Part shown: positions 17,619 to 26,530 of the stretch, piece by piece
How positions within the stretch are numbered: the stretch's first letter is position 1
Layout: each line of letters opens with the position of its first letter
Assembly (NCBI RefSeq): GCF_023073335.1
Contig: NZ_JADPJG010000028.1
Coordinates: 1-64,000, forward strand
Direction of reading: 5' to 3'
Source of the DNA: Bradyrhizobium sp. 21
Lineage (GTDB): Bacteria > Pseudomonadota > Alphaproteobacteria > Rhizobiales > Xanthobacteraceae
Length of the DNA: 64,000 nt
Program-made: the position numbers and the translations under genes
Notes under the pieces: model-generated
Database searches by the model: none
Seen by the model: only the letters and a program-made list of their open reading frames with translations
What the model was told of the DNA's origin: nothing

Positions 17619-18488
17619 ATGTCCCAACCAACACCCCTCATCACCACCGAGCAACTCGCAGCCCAGCTCGGCGATCCCAACCTGCGCCTCTACGACTGCA
17701 CGACCTACAACGAGCCGGTGCCACCAGGCAGCGACATGCCCTATCGCGCGGTGCCCGGCGACAAGACGTTCGAGGCGGGCCACATCCCGGGCGCCGATTG
17801 TCTCGACCTGCAAGGCGAGTTCTCCGACGCCTCCGCGTACCAATTCTTCATGATGCCTGATGTGGCCCAGTTGGAGGCCGCATTCGGCCGCCACGGCCTC
17901 GATGCGCGCAAGACCATCGTGCTCTACAGCATCGGCACGATGATGTGGGCGACGCGGTTCTGGTGGATGCTGCGCTCGCTCGGCGTCGATGCGCAGGTGC
18001 TCGATGGCGGTTTTGACAAGTGGAAAGCCGAGGGGCGGCCGATCGAGACCGGCGCACCGAGGGGCTACCCGGCCACGACCTTCACGGCCGTGCCGCGCGC
18101 GGGCCTCTTCGTCGACAAGGATGTTGTGAAGGCGCGGATCGGCGATCCCTCGACCGTGATCGTCAACGCGCTCGGGCCGCAATTTCATCAGGGCCTCGAG
18201 CCGAGCCGCTACGGCCGTCCCGGTCGTGTTCCCGGCAGCGTCAACGTATCAGCGGCAACGCTCACCAATGCCGACAAGACGCTGACGACGCTCGCCGATG
18301 CCGGAGCAAAATTCGCAGCCCAAGGCGTCACCCGCGACAAGAACGTGATCCTGTATTGCGGCGGCGGCATCTCGGCGACGATCGACCTGCTGCTGCTGAC
18401 GCAGCTCGGCTACGACAAGCTGACGCTGTACGACGCCTCGATGGGCGAGTGGGCAAGGGATCCGGCGCTGCCGATCGAAACGGATTAA
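17619..18488 (+). CDS. Tandem-rhodanese sulfurtransferase
   Basis: This 289-residue protein has two rhodanese domains. The first (about 10-135) contains GHIPGADCLDLQ and lacks a catalytic Cys loop. The second (about 160-285) contains GRVPGSVNVSA and the active loop YCGGGISAT, in which the Cys carries the persulfide. Such proteins (SseA-like) move sulfur from thiosulfate or 3-mercaptopyruvate to a thiophile such as cyanide or thioredoxin. GAGGGAGGA lies just upstream of overlapping ATGs at 17615 and 17619, of which only 17619 is in frame. The substrate cannot be settled from sequence. Confidence 0.9.
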   Translation: MSQPTPLITTEQLAAQLGDPNLRLYDCTTYNEPVPPGSDMPYRAVPGDKTFEAGHIPGADCLDLQGEFSDASAYQFFMMPDVAQLEAAFGRHGLDARKTIVLYSIGTMMWATRFWWMLRSLGVDAQVLDGGFDKWKAEGRPIETGAPRGYPATTFTAVPRAGLFVDKDVVKARIGDPSTVIVNALGPQFHQGLEPSRYGRPGRVPGSVNVSAATLTNADKTLTTLADAGAKFAAQGVTRDKNVILYCGGGISATIDLLLLTQLGYDKLTLYDASMGEWARDPALPIETD

Positions 18489-18600
18489 AGGCGCGCATTC
18501 CCGATCGCAGCGGGAACATCTCCCGGCTGGCGCAAGATGAATGCTTGTGCGAGCGAAGAGGCTTCCGTGCGATAAGACATGGCAGACTTCGCGACGGTGC

Positions 18601-18867
18601 TTACTGTCTGGAAATGTCGACCGAGAATTCGCCGTTGCGGATGCGGCCGGGAAAGCCTTCGACGAACTTCGCCACCGCGTCCTCGCCATAGGTGCCGACG
18701 AGCTCGGCAAGGGCCGCAAACAGGCTCGCCTGCGCCAGGCAGTCGCCGTCGACGCCGTCATGGCGCGCTTCGGCCCAGGCCTCGTTGAGATAGCTCAGTG
18801 CGGCCTGTTTCTGCTCGTGATCGGGCAGCGGCGCGCGGGCGGGAGCGTAAGACACTGGATGGCTCAT
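18601..18867 (-). CDS. Small conserved hypothetical protein
   Basis: The 88-residue product is largely helical and acidic (AALSYLNEAWAEARHDGVDG, then FAALAELVGTYGEDAVAKF). It has no signal peptide, membrane helix or recognised domain. Codon use is like that of neighbouring genes. It stands alone, convergent with the rhodanese gene. I recognise similar proteins as conserved hypotheticals in Bradyrhizobium but know no function. Confidence 0.7.
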   Translation of the reverse strand: MSHPVSYAPARAPLPDHEQKQAALSYLNEAWAEARHDGVDGDCLAQASLFAALAELVGTYGEDAVAKFVEGFPGRIRNGEFSVDISRQ

Positions 18868-19078
18868 GAAACTCGATCAGGGCTGGGGCGCGATCCACGG
18901 CGATGCGCTGTGTCAGAGGTGTAGCACGCGCATTAAGGCCCGCTAGGCCACATCTTTAGGAACGGTTAATGGCTGTGTACAAAGACGATGACAGAGTTCC
19001 GTTGTGGCGTTCCACAGCCCTCTCCTCATGGTGAGGAGCGCGCTCTTCGCGCGCGTCTCGAACCATGTAGGGAGGCAC

Positions 19079-19456
19079 CTAGTTCGCGTAACGCGCCGTA
19101 AGATCCCGCGAGATCTTCGAGCCTTCCTCGATGTAGCGGCGGATCGCCACCGTCGCGGCCGGCGTGCAGCTCCGGTAGGTCTGCTGAAAACCGTTATAGC
19201 CGCGGTTGAAGCCGGCGATCATGCGCGTGCGGCGCTCGCCCGCGGGGGTTTCGGCATCGATCAGCGCCTGCATCTCGCTGCGCCATTTGTTGCCCTCGTT
19301 GGACCCGCAGATGCCGCGCAGGTAATGCAGCCCGCCGAGAATCTCGGCCAGCCGCTGCAAATCGCCGTCAAACGGCGCTGCTCCGTCCTGGGCCCTCGTG
19401 GGCACGGAGGCGCAGGCGAGAATCAGGGCAAAAATAGCCAGAAATCGCGTGGACAT
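19079..19456 (-). CDS. TIGR02301-type exported protein
   Basis: The 125-residue protein has a clear signal peptide (STRFLAIFALILACASVPTRA, cut near residue 22). A mature helical domain follows with two Cys residues (LRGICGSNEG and YRSCTPAA) that could form a disulfide in the periplasm. The segment LAEILGGLHYLRGICG matches the small alphaproteobacterial family TIGR02301 as I recall it. Its function is unknown. It is followed upstream on the same strand by a Nudix gene 19 bases away, so the two may be cotranscribed. Confidence 0.75.
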   Translation of the reverse strand: MSTRFLAIFALILACASVPTRAQDGAAPFDGDLQRLAEILGGLHYLRGICGSNEGNKWRSEMQALIDAETPAGERRTRMIAGFNRGYNGFQQTYRSCTPAATVAIRRYIEEGSKISRDLTARYAN

Positions 19457-19475
19457 CGGCGGGGTGTATGCCTCG

Positions 19476-19919
19476 TCATGGCTGGGGACGCAAGGCGAGC
19501 CGCGCGGCGGACTGGATGACCTCTTCCAGCCCCCCGGTCAGCTTGAGGTCGCCGAGGCTCGCCAGGGCATCCGGGGCGATCCAGCGGTAATCGTCGAGCT
19601 CGTCGTTGAGCACCGGCTCCCGGGCCACCCAGTGGGCGGCAAAGGACATGATCAAATAATGGCCGGCGCCGGCCGCGGCCGGCAGCACTTCGCGCCAGCC
19701 GGCGAGGCCGATGATGTCGATCTCGAGCCCGGTCTCCTCGTCGATCTCGCGCGCCAGCGCCTGGTGCAGCGATTCGCCGAACTCGACCCGGCCGCCGGGC
19801 AGCGAATAGAACCCCTTTGCTGGCGAGCGCGCGCGGCGGGTCAGAAGCACCTTGCCGTCACGAAAAATCGCGCCACTGACCGCGATCTGGGGACGGGTGG
19901 GCTGGACGACCGCAGGCAT
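19476..19919 (-). CDS. Nudix hydrolase
   Basis: This 147-residue protein carries an intact Nudix box, GRVEFGESLHQALAREIDEE followed by TGLEI, with the RE..EE metal-binding residues. It is preceded by the strand and loop LLTRRARSPAKGFYSLPGG. It should hydrolyse a nucleoside diphosphate linked to another moiety; the RRARSPAKGFYSLPGG pattern is also seen in ADP-ribose and NADH-type members. The substrate is not deducible. Confidence 0.9.
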   Translation of the reverse strand: MPAVVQPTRPQIAVSGAIFRDGKVLLTRRARSPAKGFYSLPGGRVEFGESLHQALAREIDEETGLEIDIIGLAGWREVLPAAAGAGHYLIMSFAAHWVAREPVLNDELDDYRWIAPDALASLGDLKLTGGLEEVIQSAARLALRPQP

Positions 19920-19951
19920 ATCTTCACCTACTTGACTTCAAGTACTTGGGC

Positions 19952-20452
19952 TCAGTTCGCCATGATGGTGTCGACGTCGGCTTCCGCGCCGCCATTGATG
20001 ATGCCGCCACAGGCCGCGATCAGCGGCTTGACCCAGAGGGCGGCCTGCTCGGCGAGACGAACGCGGGTCGTGTCCTTCTCGACCTCGCGCATGGCCGAGC
20101 CGACTGCTGTGAGGATCGAGGTCATGGTGTCGGCGAGGTGGTCGAACTGGGCGCGCACGTTCGGGTCGGCCGTCTCGTAGGCCTCGATCGCCAGGTCCCG
20201 CGCCTTGAAGTTCGAGGCCGTGAAATGCTCGGCATAGGACAGCGGCGACCAGGTCAAAAAATCTTCAGCGCATTCCGGCATGTCCGGGACCATTTCCAGC
20301 AGCATCACGGCTTCATTGAAATGGTTGAGATAGTCGGTGGCAAGCCCGGTCCGCGGGTTGATATTGGCCACGCGCAGCCGCTCGGCCCAGCCATCGGACC
20401 CGGGGCCCGTCTGTCCATGCATTCGCGCCGGCTGGGAGACCGTTGAGCTCAT
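19952..20452 (-). CDS. Conserved hypothetical protein of Rhizobiales
   Basis: The 166-residue cytoplasmic protein is helical. Conserved-looking segments are NINPRTGLATDYLNHFNEAV and AEDFLTWSPLSYAEHF, and the C-terminus is acidic. No catalytic motif, signal peptide or membrane span is visible. It is divergent from the SRAP gene, with 63 bases between starts. I recall close homologues as unannotated proteins in Bradyrhizobium and relatives but cannot assign a role. Confidence 0.75.
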   Translation of the reverse strand: MSSTVSQPARMHGQTGPGSDGWAERLRVANINPRTGLATDYLNHFNEAVMLLEMVPDMPECAEDFLTWSPLSYAEHFTASNFKARDLAIEAYETADPNVRAQFDHLADTMTSILTAVGSAMREVEKDTTRVRLAEQAALWVKPLIAACGGIINGGAEADVDTIMAN

Positions 20453-20515
20453 CTGCCGCAGTGTTAACGTTCGGGGTTAAAAGGACCTGAACGGACCCTA
20501 TATAGACGCCCAAGG

Positions 20516-21283
20516 ATGTGTGGACGCTTCGTCATAACTTCGGCCCCCGCGGCTTTGCGGCAACTGTTTGGCTACATCGAGCAGCCGAACTTCCCGCCTC
20601 GGTACAATGTGGCCCCAACGCAACCGATTCCGGTCGTGTTGCTCGAGAACGGCGCGCGGCATTTTCGCCTGATGCGCTGGGGCCTGTTGCCGGGTTGGGT
20701 CAAGGATCCCAAGGGATTTACGCTCCTGATCAACGCCCGCTCCGAGACGGTGCTGGAGAAACCCGCGTTCAAACGCGCGATTCGCCGGCGGCGCGGCCTG
20801 ATCCCGGCCGACGGCTATTACGAATGGAAGACGGAGGGGGGCCGCAAGCAGCCCTTCTTCATCCATCGCGCCGACGGCGAGCCGCTCGGCTTTGCCGCAT
20901 TGTTCGAGACCTGGGCCGGGCCGAACGGCGAGGAGGTCGACACCGTCGCGATCGTCACGGCAGCGGCGGCGGGTGAGGATCTCGCCACGCTGCATGACCG
21001 CGTGCCCGTCACCATCAGCCCGCGCGATTTCGAGCGCTGGCTCGACAGAAGCAGCGATGACGTCGATGCCGTGTTGCCGCTGCTGACCGCCCCGCGCCTC
21101 GGCGAATTCGCCTGGCACCCGGTCTCCACCCGCGTCAACCGCGTCGCCAATGATGACGAGCAGTTGCTGTTGCCGATCAGCGCGGAGGAGATCGAGGCGG
21201 AGGCGGATGCCGCGAAGCCCAAAAAGGCGGTGCGAAAGGTTGCTGCTCCGTCGTCAGATGACGGGCAGGGATCGTTGTTCTAG
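20516..21283 (+). CDS. SRAP-family abasic-site processing protein (YedK/HMCES type)
   Basis: The 255-residue protein starts MCGRF, so Cys2 becomes the catalytic N-terminal residue after Met removal. It also has the family motifs YNVAPTQ, the LMRWGLLPGWVKD block, NARSETV and DGYYEWK, with the His region of the active site near its middle. SRAP proteins form a covalent cross-link with abasic sites in single-stranded DNA. A TATATA at 20499-20504 lies just 12 bases before the ATG and no good Shine-Dalgarno sequence is present, so the transcript may be nearly leaderless. The lysine-rich tail (KPKKAVRKV) is likely flexible. Confidence 0.93.
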   Translation: MCGRFVITSAPAALRQLFGYIEQPNFPPRYNVAPTQPIPVVLLENGARHFRLMRWGLLPGWVKDPKGFTLLINARSETVLEKPAFKRAIRRRRGLIPADGYYEWKTEGGRKQPFFIHRADGEPLGFAALFETWAGPNGEEVDTVAIVTAAAAGEDLATLHDRVPVTISPRDFERWLDRSSDDVDAVLPLLTAPRLGEFAWHPVSTRVNRVANDDEQLLLPISAEEIEAEADAAKPKKAVRKVAAPSSDDGQGSLF

Positions 21284-21305
21284 GCCAGCTGGTGCCATTT
21301 ACTCT

Positions 21306-21429
21306 GTGTCGTCCCGGCGAAGGCCGGGACCCATACCCCCAGGGAGAGTTGTGGACCGAGATGGTCGTGGGCAGTCTTCGCCAAACTCAATCTTGTGGTT
21401 ATCGGTCCCGGCCTTCGCCGGGACGACAC
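21306..21429. repeat. Intergenic palindromic repeat, family A, copy 2
   Basis: The left arm GTCGTCCCGGCGAAGGCCGG with GACCCATAC and the right arm GGTCCCGGCCTTCGCCGGGACGAC are inverted complements about 70 bases apart. The element matches 17479-17604 in arms and spacing. It lies between the convergent SRAP and CoA-transferase genes, where it could also act as a bidirectional RNA hairpin. Confidence 0.87.
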
Positions 21430-21447
21430 TGAATGTTAGCCGCCGCC

Positions 21448-22641
21448 TTACACAATCTCCCTTGCCCTTAACCTCGCGATCTCCGCCGCATCGAACCCCA
21501 GCTCGCCCAGCACCGCGTCCGTATCCGCCCCCAGCTCCGGCGCCATCCGGTCCAACCGGCCGCCGCCATGCGCGAGCTTGAAGCCGCTGCCGGCAAAGCG
21601 CAGGCGGCCGTAGGGCGTGTCCAGCTCCTGGATCGCACCGCGCGCCTTGATCTGCGGATGGTCGATCACCTCCTCAACCTTCCAGATGCTGGCGCAGGGC
21701 GCGCCGGCATCTTCCAGAATCGTCTCCCATTCGCGCGCGGGTCTCGCCGCGAGCGCCTCCTCAATGATGGCGCGCAGGGCCGGCTCGTTCTCGTTGCGCG
21801 CGAACCAATCGGCGAAACGCGGATCGGTGAGGATGTCCTCGCGGCCGAGCGCGGACATCAGCGCGCGATACTGCTTCTCGTTGTTGACGGCGAGCAGGAT
21901 GTGGCCGTCGCCGCATCTGAACAAGTTCGCCGTGGTCCTGCGGCTCACCGCCTGGTTGCCCGACAGCTGCTGGCGATGGCCCGCGACCGACCAGTCCGCG
22001 ATCTGGCCCGACAGAAACGCCATCGTTGCCTCCAGCATGGAGACGTCGATGAGCTGGCCCTTGCCGGTGCGGTCGCGCTGGTACAGCGCGCTCGACACGC
22101 CGAACGCAGCGGTCGCGCCCGAGAGCACGTCGCACACCGCAAAACCCGCGCGCGTCGGGCCCGTTTCGGGGTGGCCCGTGATCGCCATGATGCCCGACAG
22201 CGCCTGCATCTTGCCGTCATAGCCGGGACGCAGCCGGTCGGGCCCGGTCTGGCCGAAGCCTGATACCGCGCAATAGACCAGTTTTGGATTGATCGCGGAC
22301 AGCGCCTCATAGCCGATGCCGAGCTTGTCCATCACGCCGGGACGGAAATTCTCCATGACCACGTCGACCTGGCTCGCGAGCTTCTTCACGATCGCGATCG
22401 CATCGGGCTTTTGCAGGTCGAGCGTCAGGCTGCGCTTGTTGCCGTTGATGGCCTGGAATGCCGGCGCCAGACCGCGCTCGGCCCATTCGCGCGACAGCGG
22501 CGTGCGGCGCATGTCCTCGCCCTCGCGGCGTTCGACCTTGATGACATCGGCGCCCAGCAATGCGAGCTGGTAGCTGGCATAAGGGCCGGCCAGCACCTGC
22601 GTGAAGTCCAAAATCTTCACGCCCTCGAACGGTCGCGTCAC
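21448..22641 (-). CDS. CaiB/BaiF family (class III) CoA transferase
   Basis: This 397-residue protein has the class III CoA-transferase fold: GVKILDFTQVLAGPYASYQL at the N-terminus, the NGNKRSLTLDL segment, and GPTRAGFAVCDVLSG containing Asp171, the expected acyl-carrying nucleophile. These enzymes move CoA between carboxylic acids. The start is GTG at 22641 with AAGGGAGAG upstream. It follows the GrdB-like gene by 36 bases on the same strand and is probably cotranscribed. The acid substrate is unknown. Confidence 0.92.
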   Translation of the reverse strand: MTRPFEGVKILDFTQVLAGPYASYQLALLGADVIKVERREGEDMRRTPLSREWAERGLAPAFQAINGNKRSLTLDLQKPDAIAIVKKLASQVDVVMENFRPGVMDKLGIGYEALSAINPKLVYCAVSGFGQTGPDRLRPGYDGKMQALSGIMAITGHPETGPTRAGFAVCDVLSGATAAFGVSSALYQRDRTGKGQLIDVSMLEATMAFLSGQIADWSVAGHRQQLSGNQAVSRRTTANLFRCGDGHILLAVNNEKQYRALMSALGREDILTDPRFADWFARNENEPALRAIIEEALAARPAREWETILEDAGAPCASIWKVEEVIDHPQIKARGAIQELDTPYGRLRFAGSGFKLAHGGGRLDRMAPELGADTDAVLGELGFDAAEIARLRAREIV

Positions 22642-22677
22642 GTCGCTCTCCCTTTTTGTTTTGGTTGTCGGAGGACG

Positions 22678-23607
22678 TCAGGCGGCGCGGTTGCCGCGGG
22701 CGATCTCCTTCTGCTTGTCGAATTCGGCGCGGCGGCGCGCCAGCTCTTCAGGGCTGAGCTGCGCGACGTTGTTGTAGTCGAGCTTCCAGGAGGCGTCCTC
22801 GCTCCAGCGCAGCGGCGACTGCATCGTGGTCTGCGGGCCACTCGCGGTCTCCAGCAATTTGAGCGCCAGTTCGAGCGTCTGCGCCTGCGAGGCGAGGTCA
22901 TGCGGCTTGCCGGCGGAATTGCCGAGCGGGAAATCCGAGAACAAGAAGCGCGGCACGGCGGCGTGCTCGATGATGTCCTTGGCGCAGCCCATGATCACGG
23001 TCGCAATGCCGTTGGCCTCGAGATGCCGCGCGACCAAAGCGGTGGTCTGGTGGCAGACCGGGCAGTTCGGCACCAGCACCGCGACGTCGACCTTGTCCGC
23101 GACGGCCCGCGCCAGAATTTCCGGCGCGTCGGTGTCGAGCGTGACGCGATGGCTGCGATTGGTCGGCGCGCCGAAGAAGCGTGGGGCCGCCTCGCCGATG
23201 CGGCCCGCAGCGCTCGCCTTCAAAAGCTGCGGCAGCGGAAACCAGGTGCCGTTGTCGGTGGCCGAGGTGTGCTTGCGGTCGTAGCCGATATGGGAGATGC
23301 GAAGGTCGTGCGGCTTCGCCGTGTCGCCGTCATAGACCTGGTAGAATTTCGCGCCGCCATTATACGCCGCGCCCGGCCCCTGGTCGCCCTTGGCCGGATC
23401 GTAGGGCGCGGCCGTGGTGATGATGGTGACGCGCGACTGCGAGAGCGGCTTCTTCAGCGGCTGGAACGGCGCCTCGGTGTAATGGGCCCAGCGATACGCC
23501 GTGGTGTAGCCGATCGCGGCGTAATAGTCCCGCGTGCGCTGCATATAGGGGACGGGGGCATCATAGTCGGGCGCAAAGCCGAATTCGTCGTCGCGCGAAG
23601 CGGACAT
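22678..23607 (-). CDS. Glycine/sarcosine/D-proline reductase-like (GrdB-type) protein
   Basis: The 309-residue protein ends with a segment that resembles the GrdB/PrdB selenoprotein family: DVAVLVPNCPVCHQTTALVA, then ATVIMGCAKDIIEHAAVPRF and FSDFPLGNSAG. In true reductases the active site is Sec-x-x-Cys-type; here it is Asn-Cys-Pro-Val-Cys, a Cys pair. An aerobic rhizobium is unlikely to run Stickland chemistry, so a different redox or thiol role is inferred. An AGGAG lies 8 bases before the ATG. It probably forms an operon with the downstream CoA transferase gene. Confidence 0.72.
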   Translation of the reverse strand: MSASRDDEFGFAPDYDAPVPYMQRTRDYYAAIGYTTAYRWAHYTEAPFQPLKKPLSQSRVTIITTAAPYDPAKGDQGPGAAYNGGAKFYQVYDGDTAKPHDLRISHIGYDRKHTSATDNGTWFPLPQLLKASAAGRIGEAAPRFFGAPTNRSHRVTLDTDAPEILARAVADKVDVAVLVPNCPVCHQTTALVARHLEANGIATVIMGCAKDIIEHAAVPRFLFSDFPLGNSAGKPHDLASQAQTLELALKLLETASGPQTTMQSPLRWSEDASWKLDYNNVAQLSPEELARRRAEFDKQKEIARGNRAA

Positions 23608-23702
23608 GGGCGCGTCTCCTGGTTCTTGGTTGGCGACAGACTAGAGATAGTTGGTCCGATCCTCAACAGAAGACGCAATATTAGCCAAGGCGAAATTCCC
23701 AA

Positions 23703-24512
23703 CTAGGGTACTGGCTTGTAATGGCGCCTCAGCCACGCACAAAGACCATCCAAGCCAGTCATCAAGACCCGTTCGTTAATATTTGATTGGTCCAGCTTGT
23801 CTCGTATCTCCCATTTCAACGCGGCGGGGATGATGATCTTCTTTGCATCTACCTTTCCGGCAATCAGTGGTCTTGACAACCAGTCATCCATTGAGAGTTT
23901 TGGATCGCTTAGAGCCGAGAAATACGCGAATTGATTGACGATGCGATCGTCGATCGCTGGTGGCTCAAAGAAAACCGCGATATCTGTACCCATCATTTCA
24001 TTGTGTTTGGAATCGAGCACCTCCAAATTTTCAATGCTTTCTGCGAGTGCCTCAATGGAGAATATCGTCGAGCCGAAATCTTTCAGAATAGTACGATGTT
24101 CGTCCTGCAATAGGTCATGGACCTGCGCGTAGTTGACTTTCCAGACTGCCGAATCGCTTGAGAAGTCATCTATCGAGTTGGTAGCGAAATGGAGAGCGAC
24201 AAATGGCGAATAGGTCCAATCGAGAAGTCTGGTCGGTAGACCATGATGCTGGGCGACGCTGATCCAGTGCCATTCGCTGCTTCGCTCAGTGACGTGGCTA
24301 TGTGCATACTTCTTGAATTGCTTGATGAGATTTTTCTCCAGCCCGTCATACGGGGTTCCAAGGCGCGTAAGCCCGTTCTCCAAACGATAGGTATGAACGT
24401 TAAGGCCACGGTAGGCGAACGTCGATCGGTACCGCTTTAGTTTAGGATCCCAAGTTTCTGAAAAGAGTTCTTCATTCAATTGGGACCAATTCGCCACATT
24501 GACGATATTCAA
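23703..24512 (-). CDS. FRG-domain protein, accessory gene
   Basis: About 269 residues include the FRG-domain hallmarks: STFAYRGLNVHTYRL (the F/Y-R-G motif) and QHHGLPTRLLDWTYSPFVAL, which are conserved in the family. The function of FRG domains is not settled; they are frequent in mobile and defence contexts, and an enzymatic or toxin role here is inference. The base composition is strikingly AT-richer than both neighbours, which points to transfer. A TTG start at 24512 has GGAGAG six bases upstream. An in-frame ATG at 24584 would add 24 residues but has a cramped ribosome site, so I prefer the TTG. No partner gene is adjacent. Confidence 0.8.
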   Translation of the reverse strand: MNIVNVANWSQLNEELFSETWDPKLKRYRSTFAYRGLNVHTYRLENGLTRLGTPYDGLEKNLIKQFKKYAHSHVTERSSEWHWISVAQHHGLPTRLLDWTYSPFVALHFATNSIDDFSSDSAVWKVNYAQVHDLLQDEHRTILKDFGSTIFSIEALAESIENLEVLDSKHNEMMGTDIAVFFEPPAIDDRIVNQFAYFSALSDPKLSMDDWLSRPLIAGKVDAKKIIIPAALKWEIRDKLDQSNINERVLMTGLDGLCAWLRRHYKPVP

Positions 24513-24645
24513 AGTAATCTCTCCAAAATTGTAAATGCTAAATAAAGTCACTTTAGTAGTTGCAATCTTTGCGTGTAAATACATATCTCCCTTTTGGTGT
24601 GGCGACCAACGTCAATTTACGATCGGTTCTCCTATTGCCGAGCAA

Positions 24646-25083
24646 CTAAGCAGTAGCCTCGAGGCCGTCGAGCCATTTCTGGAACATCACCGAGGTCGAC
24701 TCCTCGAAACCCAGCGACTGGTAGAACGCATTGGCCTGTTCGTTCCCGCGGCGGACCAGAAGCTGGAGCTTCAGAATTCCAGCGGCGCGCAGCCAGTCCT
24801 CGGCGGCGGCCATGATGACGCGGCCATGGCCGCGCTTGCGGCCATCAGGATCGACCGCAACGTAATAGACCCAGCCGCGATGGCCATCATGGCCGACCAT
24901 GACGGTCGCCACGATCGCGCCGCTGTCGCGTCCGACCAGGATGGTGGAATTGTCGCGCCGCCGCGCCAGCGCGATGTCGGCATGCGGATCGTTCCAGGCC
25001 CGCGTCAGGCCGCAGCGCTGCCACAGCGCGACCACCGGCGCGACATCAGCGTCGGTGATCGCGTCGATCTTGAGCGCACTCAC
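24646..25083 (-). CDS. GNAT family N-acetyltransferase
   Basis: The 145-residue protein shows the GNAT core: the acetyl-CoA loop VAVDPDGRKRGHGRVIMAAA (motif A, R-x-x-G-x-G/A pattern) and NEQANAFYQSLGFEE (motif B). It resembles YpeA-like acetyltransferases. The start is GTG at 25083, overlapping by four bases the stop of the upstream FAD-linked oxidase gene, so it is probably translated in coupling with it. The acceptor is unknown. Confidence 0.88.
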   Translation of the reverse strand: MSALKIDAITDADVAPVVALWQRCGLTRAWNDPHADIALARRRDNSTILVGRDSGAIVATVMVGHDGHRGWVYYVAVDPDGRKRGHGRVIMAAAEDWLRAAGILKLQLLVRRGNEQANAFYQSLGFEESTSVMFQKWLDGLEATA

Positions 25084-26507
25084 AGCACTTTTCCCGGGTT
25101 CATGATTCCAAGCGGATCGAGCATCGCCTTGAGCTGTCGCATCAGCTCGATTGCGGTCTTGTCTTTCACATCAGGCAGCTCATCGCGCTTGAGCACGCCG
25201 ATGCCGTGCTCGGCCGAGATCGAGCCGCCCATGCGCAGCACGATTTCGAACACCACCGCGTTCATCTCGTGCCAGCGCGCCAAATAATCCGCGGTGTCGG
25301 CGCCGATAGGCTGACTGACATTGTAGTGCAGATTGCCGTCGCCGAGATGGCCGAACGGCACCGGCCGCGCGCCGGGGATCAGTTTGACCACGGCGGCGTC
25401 GGCCTCGGCGATGAAGGCGGGGACAGTGGCGACCGGCACGGAGATGTCGTGCTTGATCGAGCCGCCCTCCGGCTTTTGCGCCGACGACATCTCGTCGCGC
25501 AGCTTCCAGAAGCCGGCGCGCTGGCTGAGATTGGCCGCGATCACGGCATCGTCGACGATCTCGTCCTCCATGGCGCGACCGAGGATCGTCTCCAGCGGCG
25601 TGCGGGCGTCGTCGCCGGGTGAGGACAATTCCATCAGCACGTACCAGGGATGCTTGGCTTCAAGCGGATCGCGCACGTCGATGCCGTGGCGGATCGAAAA
25701 GTCGACCGCCATCTCCGAGAGCAGCTCGAAGCTCGTCAGCGCGTTCGCGGCTTCGCTTTGCGCGATCGCCAGCAGCCTCAAGGCCGCGTCCGGCGATTTC
25801 AGCCCGACGAAGGCGGTCTCGACCGCCCGTGGCTTCGGAAACAGTTTCAGCGTCGCTGCCGTGATGATGCCGAGCGTGCCTTCCGCGCCGATGAAGAGAT
25901 TGTGCAAATTGTACCCGGTGTTGTCTTTCTTCAGCTTCGACAGCGCGTTGAGCACGCGTCCGTCGGCGAGGACCACCTCGAGCCCCAGCGCCATCTCGCG
26001 CGCGACGCCATAGGCGAGCGCGGCCGTGCCGCCGGCATTGGTCGAAAGATTGCCGCCGATGGTGCAGCTCCCTTCGGCGCCCAGCGACAGCGGAAACAGC
26101 CGGTCCACGTCCGCGGCCTTCTGCTGCGCGATCTGCAGCACCACGCCGGCCTCGCAAGTCATGGTGTTGGAGGCGACGTCGACCTCGCGGATCTTGTCCA
26201 GCCGCCGCAGCGACACCACCACCTCGCCATTGTGCGGGGTCTGGCCGCCGACGAGGCCGGTGTTGCCGCCCTGCGGCACCACCGCGATTTTGTGCGCGGA
26301 GGCGAGCTTGCAGATCGCGGCGACTTCCGCGGTCGAGCCGGGGCGCAGCACCAGCGGCGAGCGGCCGTGGAACAGATTGCGCTCCTCGGTGACATAGGCC
26401 TCGATGTCCGCCGCATCGGTGATCGCATGCTTCTCGCCGACGATCTTGCGGAATTGTTCGATCAGCTCGGGCGCAAGCAGCGGGGTGGCGGATTGATTGA
26501 CGTTCAT
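25080..26507 (-). CDS. FAD-linked oxidase of the GlcD / D-lactate dehydrogenase type
   Basis: This 475-residue flavoprotein has an N-terminal FAD-binding domain of the PCMH type (about residues 45-225), with VVPQGGNTGLVGGQTP and GAEGSCTIGGNLSTNAGG. The C-terminal cap domain includes PFGHLGDGNLHYNVSQP and GGSISAEHGIG with the usual catalytic and metal-binding His residues. Such enzymes oxidise D-2-hydroxy acids (glycolate, D-lactate, D-2-hydroxyglutarate). The ATG at 26507 is preferred over an upstream in-frame TTG. The gene overlaps the downstream acetyltransferase gene and is preceded at 23 bases by tsaC on the same strand. Confidence 0.92.
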   Translation of the reverse strand: MNVNQSATPLLAPELIEQFRKIVGEKHAITDAADIEAYVTEERNLFHGRSPLVLRPGSTAEVAAICKLASAHKIAVVPQGGNTGLVGGQTPHNGEVVVSLRRLDKIREVDVASNTMTCEAGVVLQIAQQKAADVDRLFPLSLGAEGSCTIGGNLSTNAGGTAALAYGVAREMALGLEVVLADGRVLNALSKLKKDNTGYNLHNLFIGAEGTLGIITAATLKLFPKPRAVETAFVGLKSPDAALRLLAIAQSEAANALTSFELLSEMAVDFSIRHGIDVRDPLEAKHPWYVLMELSSPGDDARTPLETILGRAMEDEIVDDAVIAANLSQRAGFWKLRDEMSSAQKPEGGSIKHDISVPVATVPAFIAEADAAVVKLIPGARPVPFGHLGDGNLHYNVSQPIGADTADYLARWHEMNAVVFEIVLRMGGSISAEHGIGVLKRDELPDVKDKTAIELMRQLKAMLDPLGIMNPGKVL

Positions 26508-26530
26508 GCTCGTGTCTCTTCTCAAGCTTC

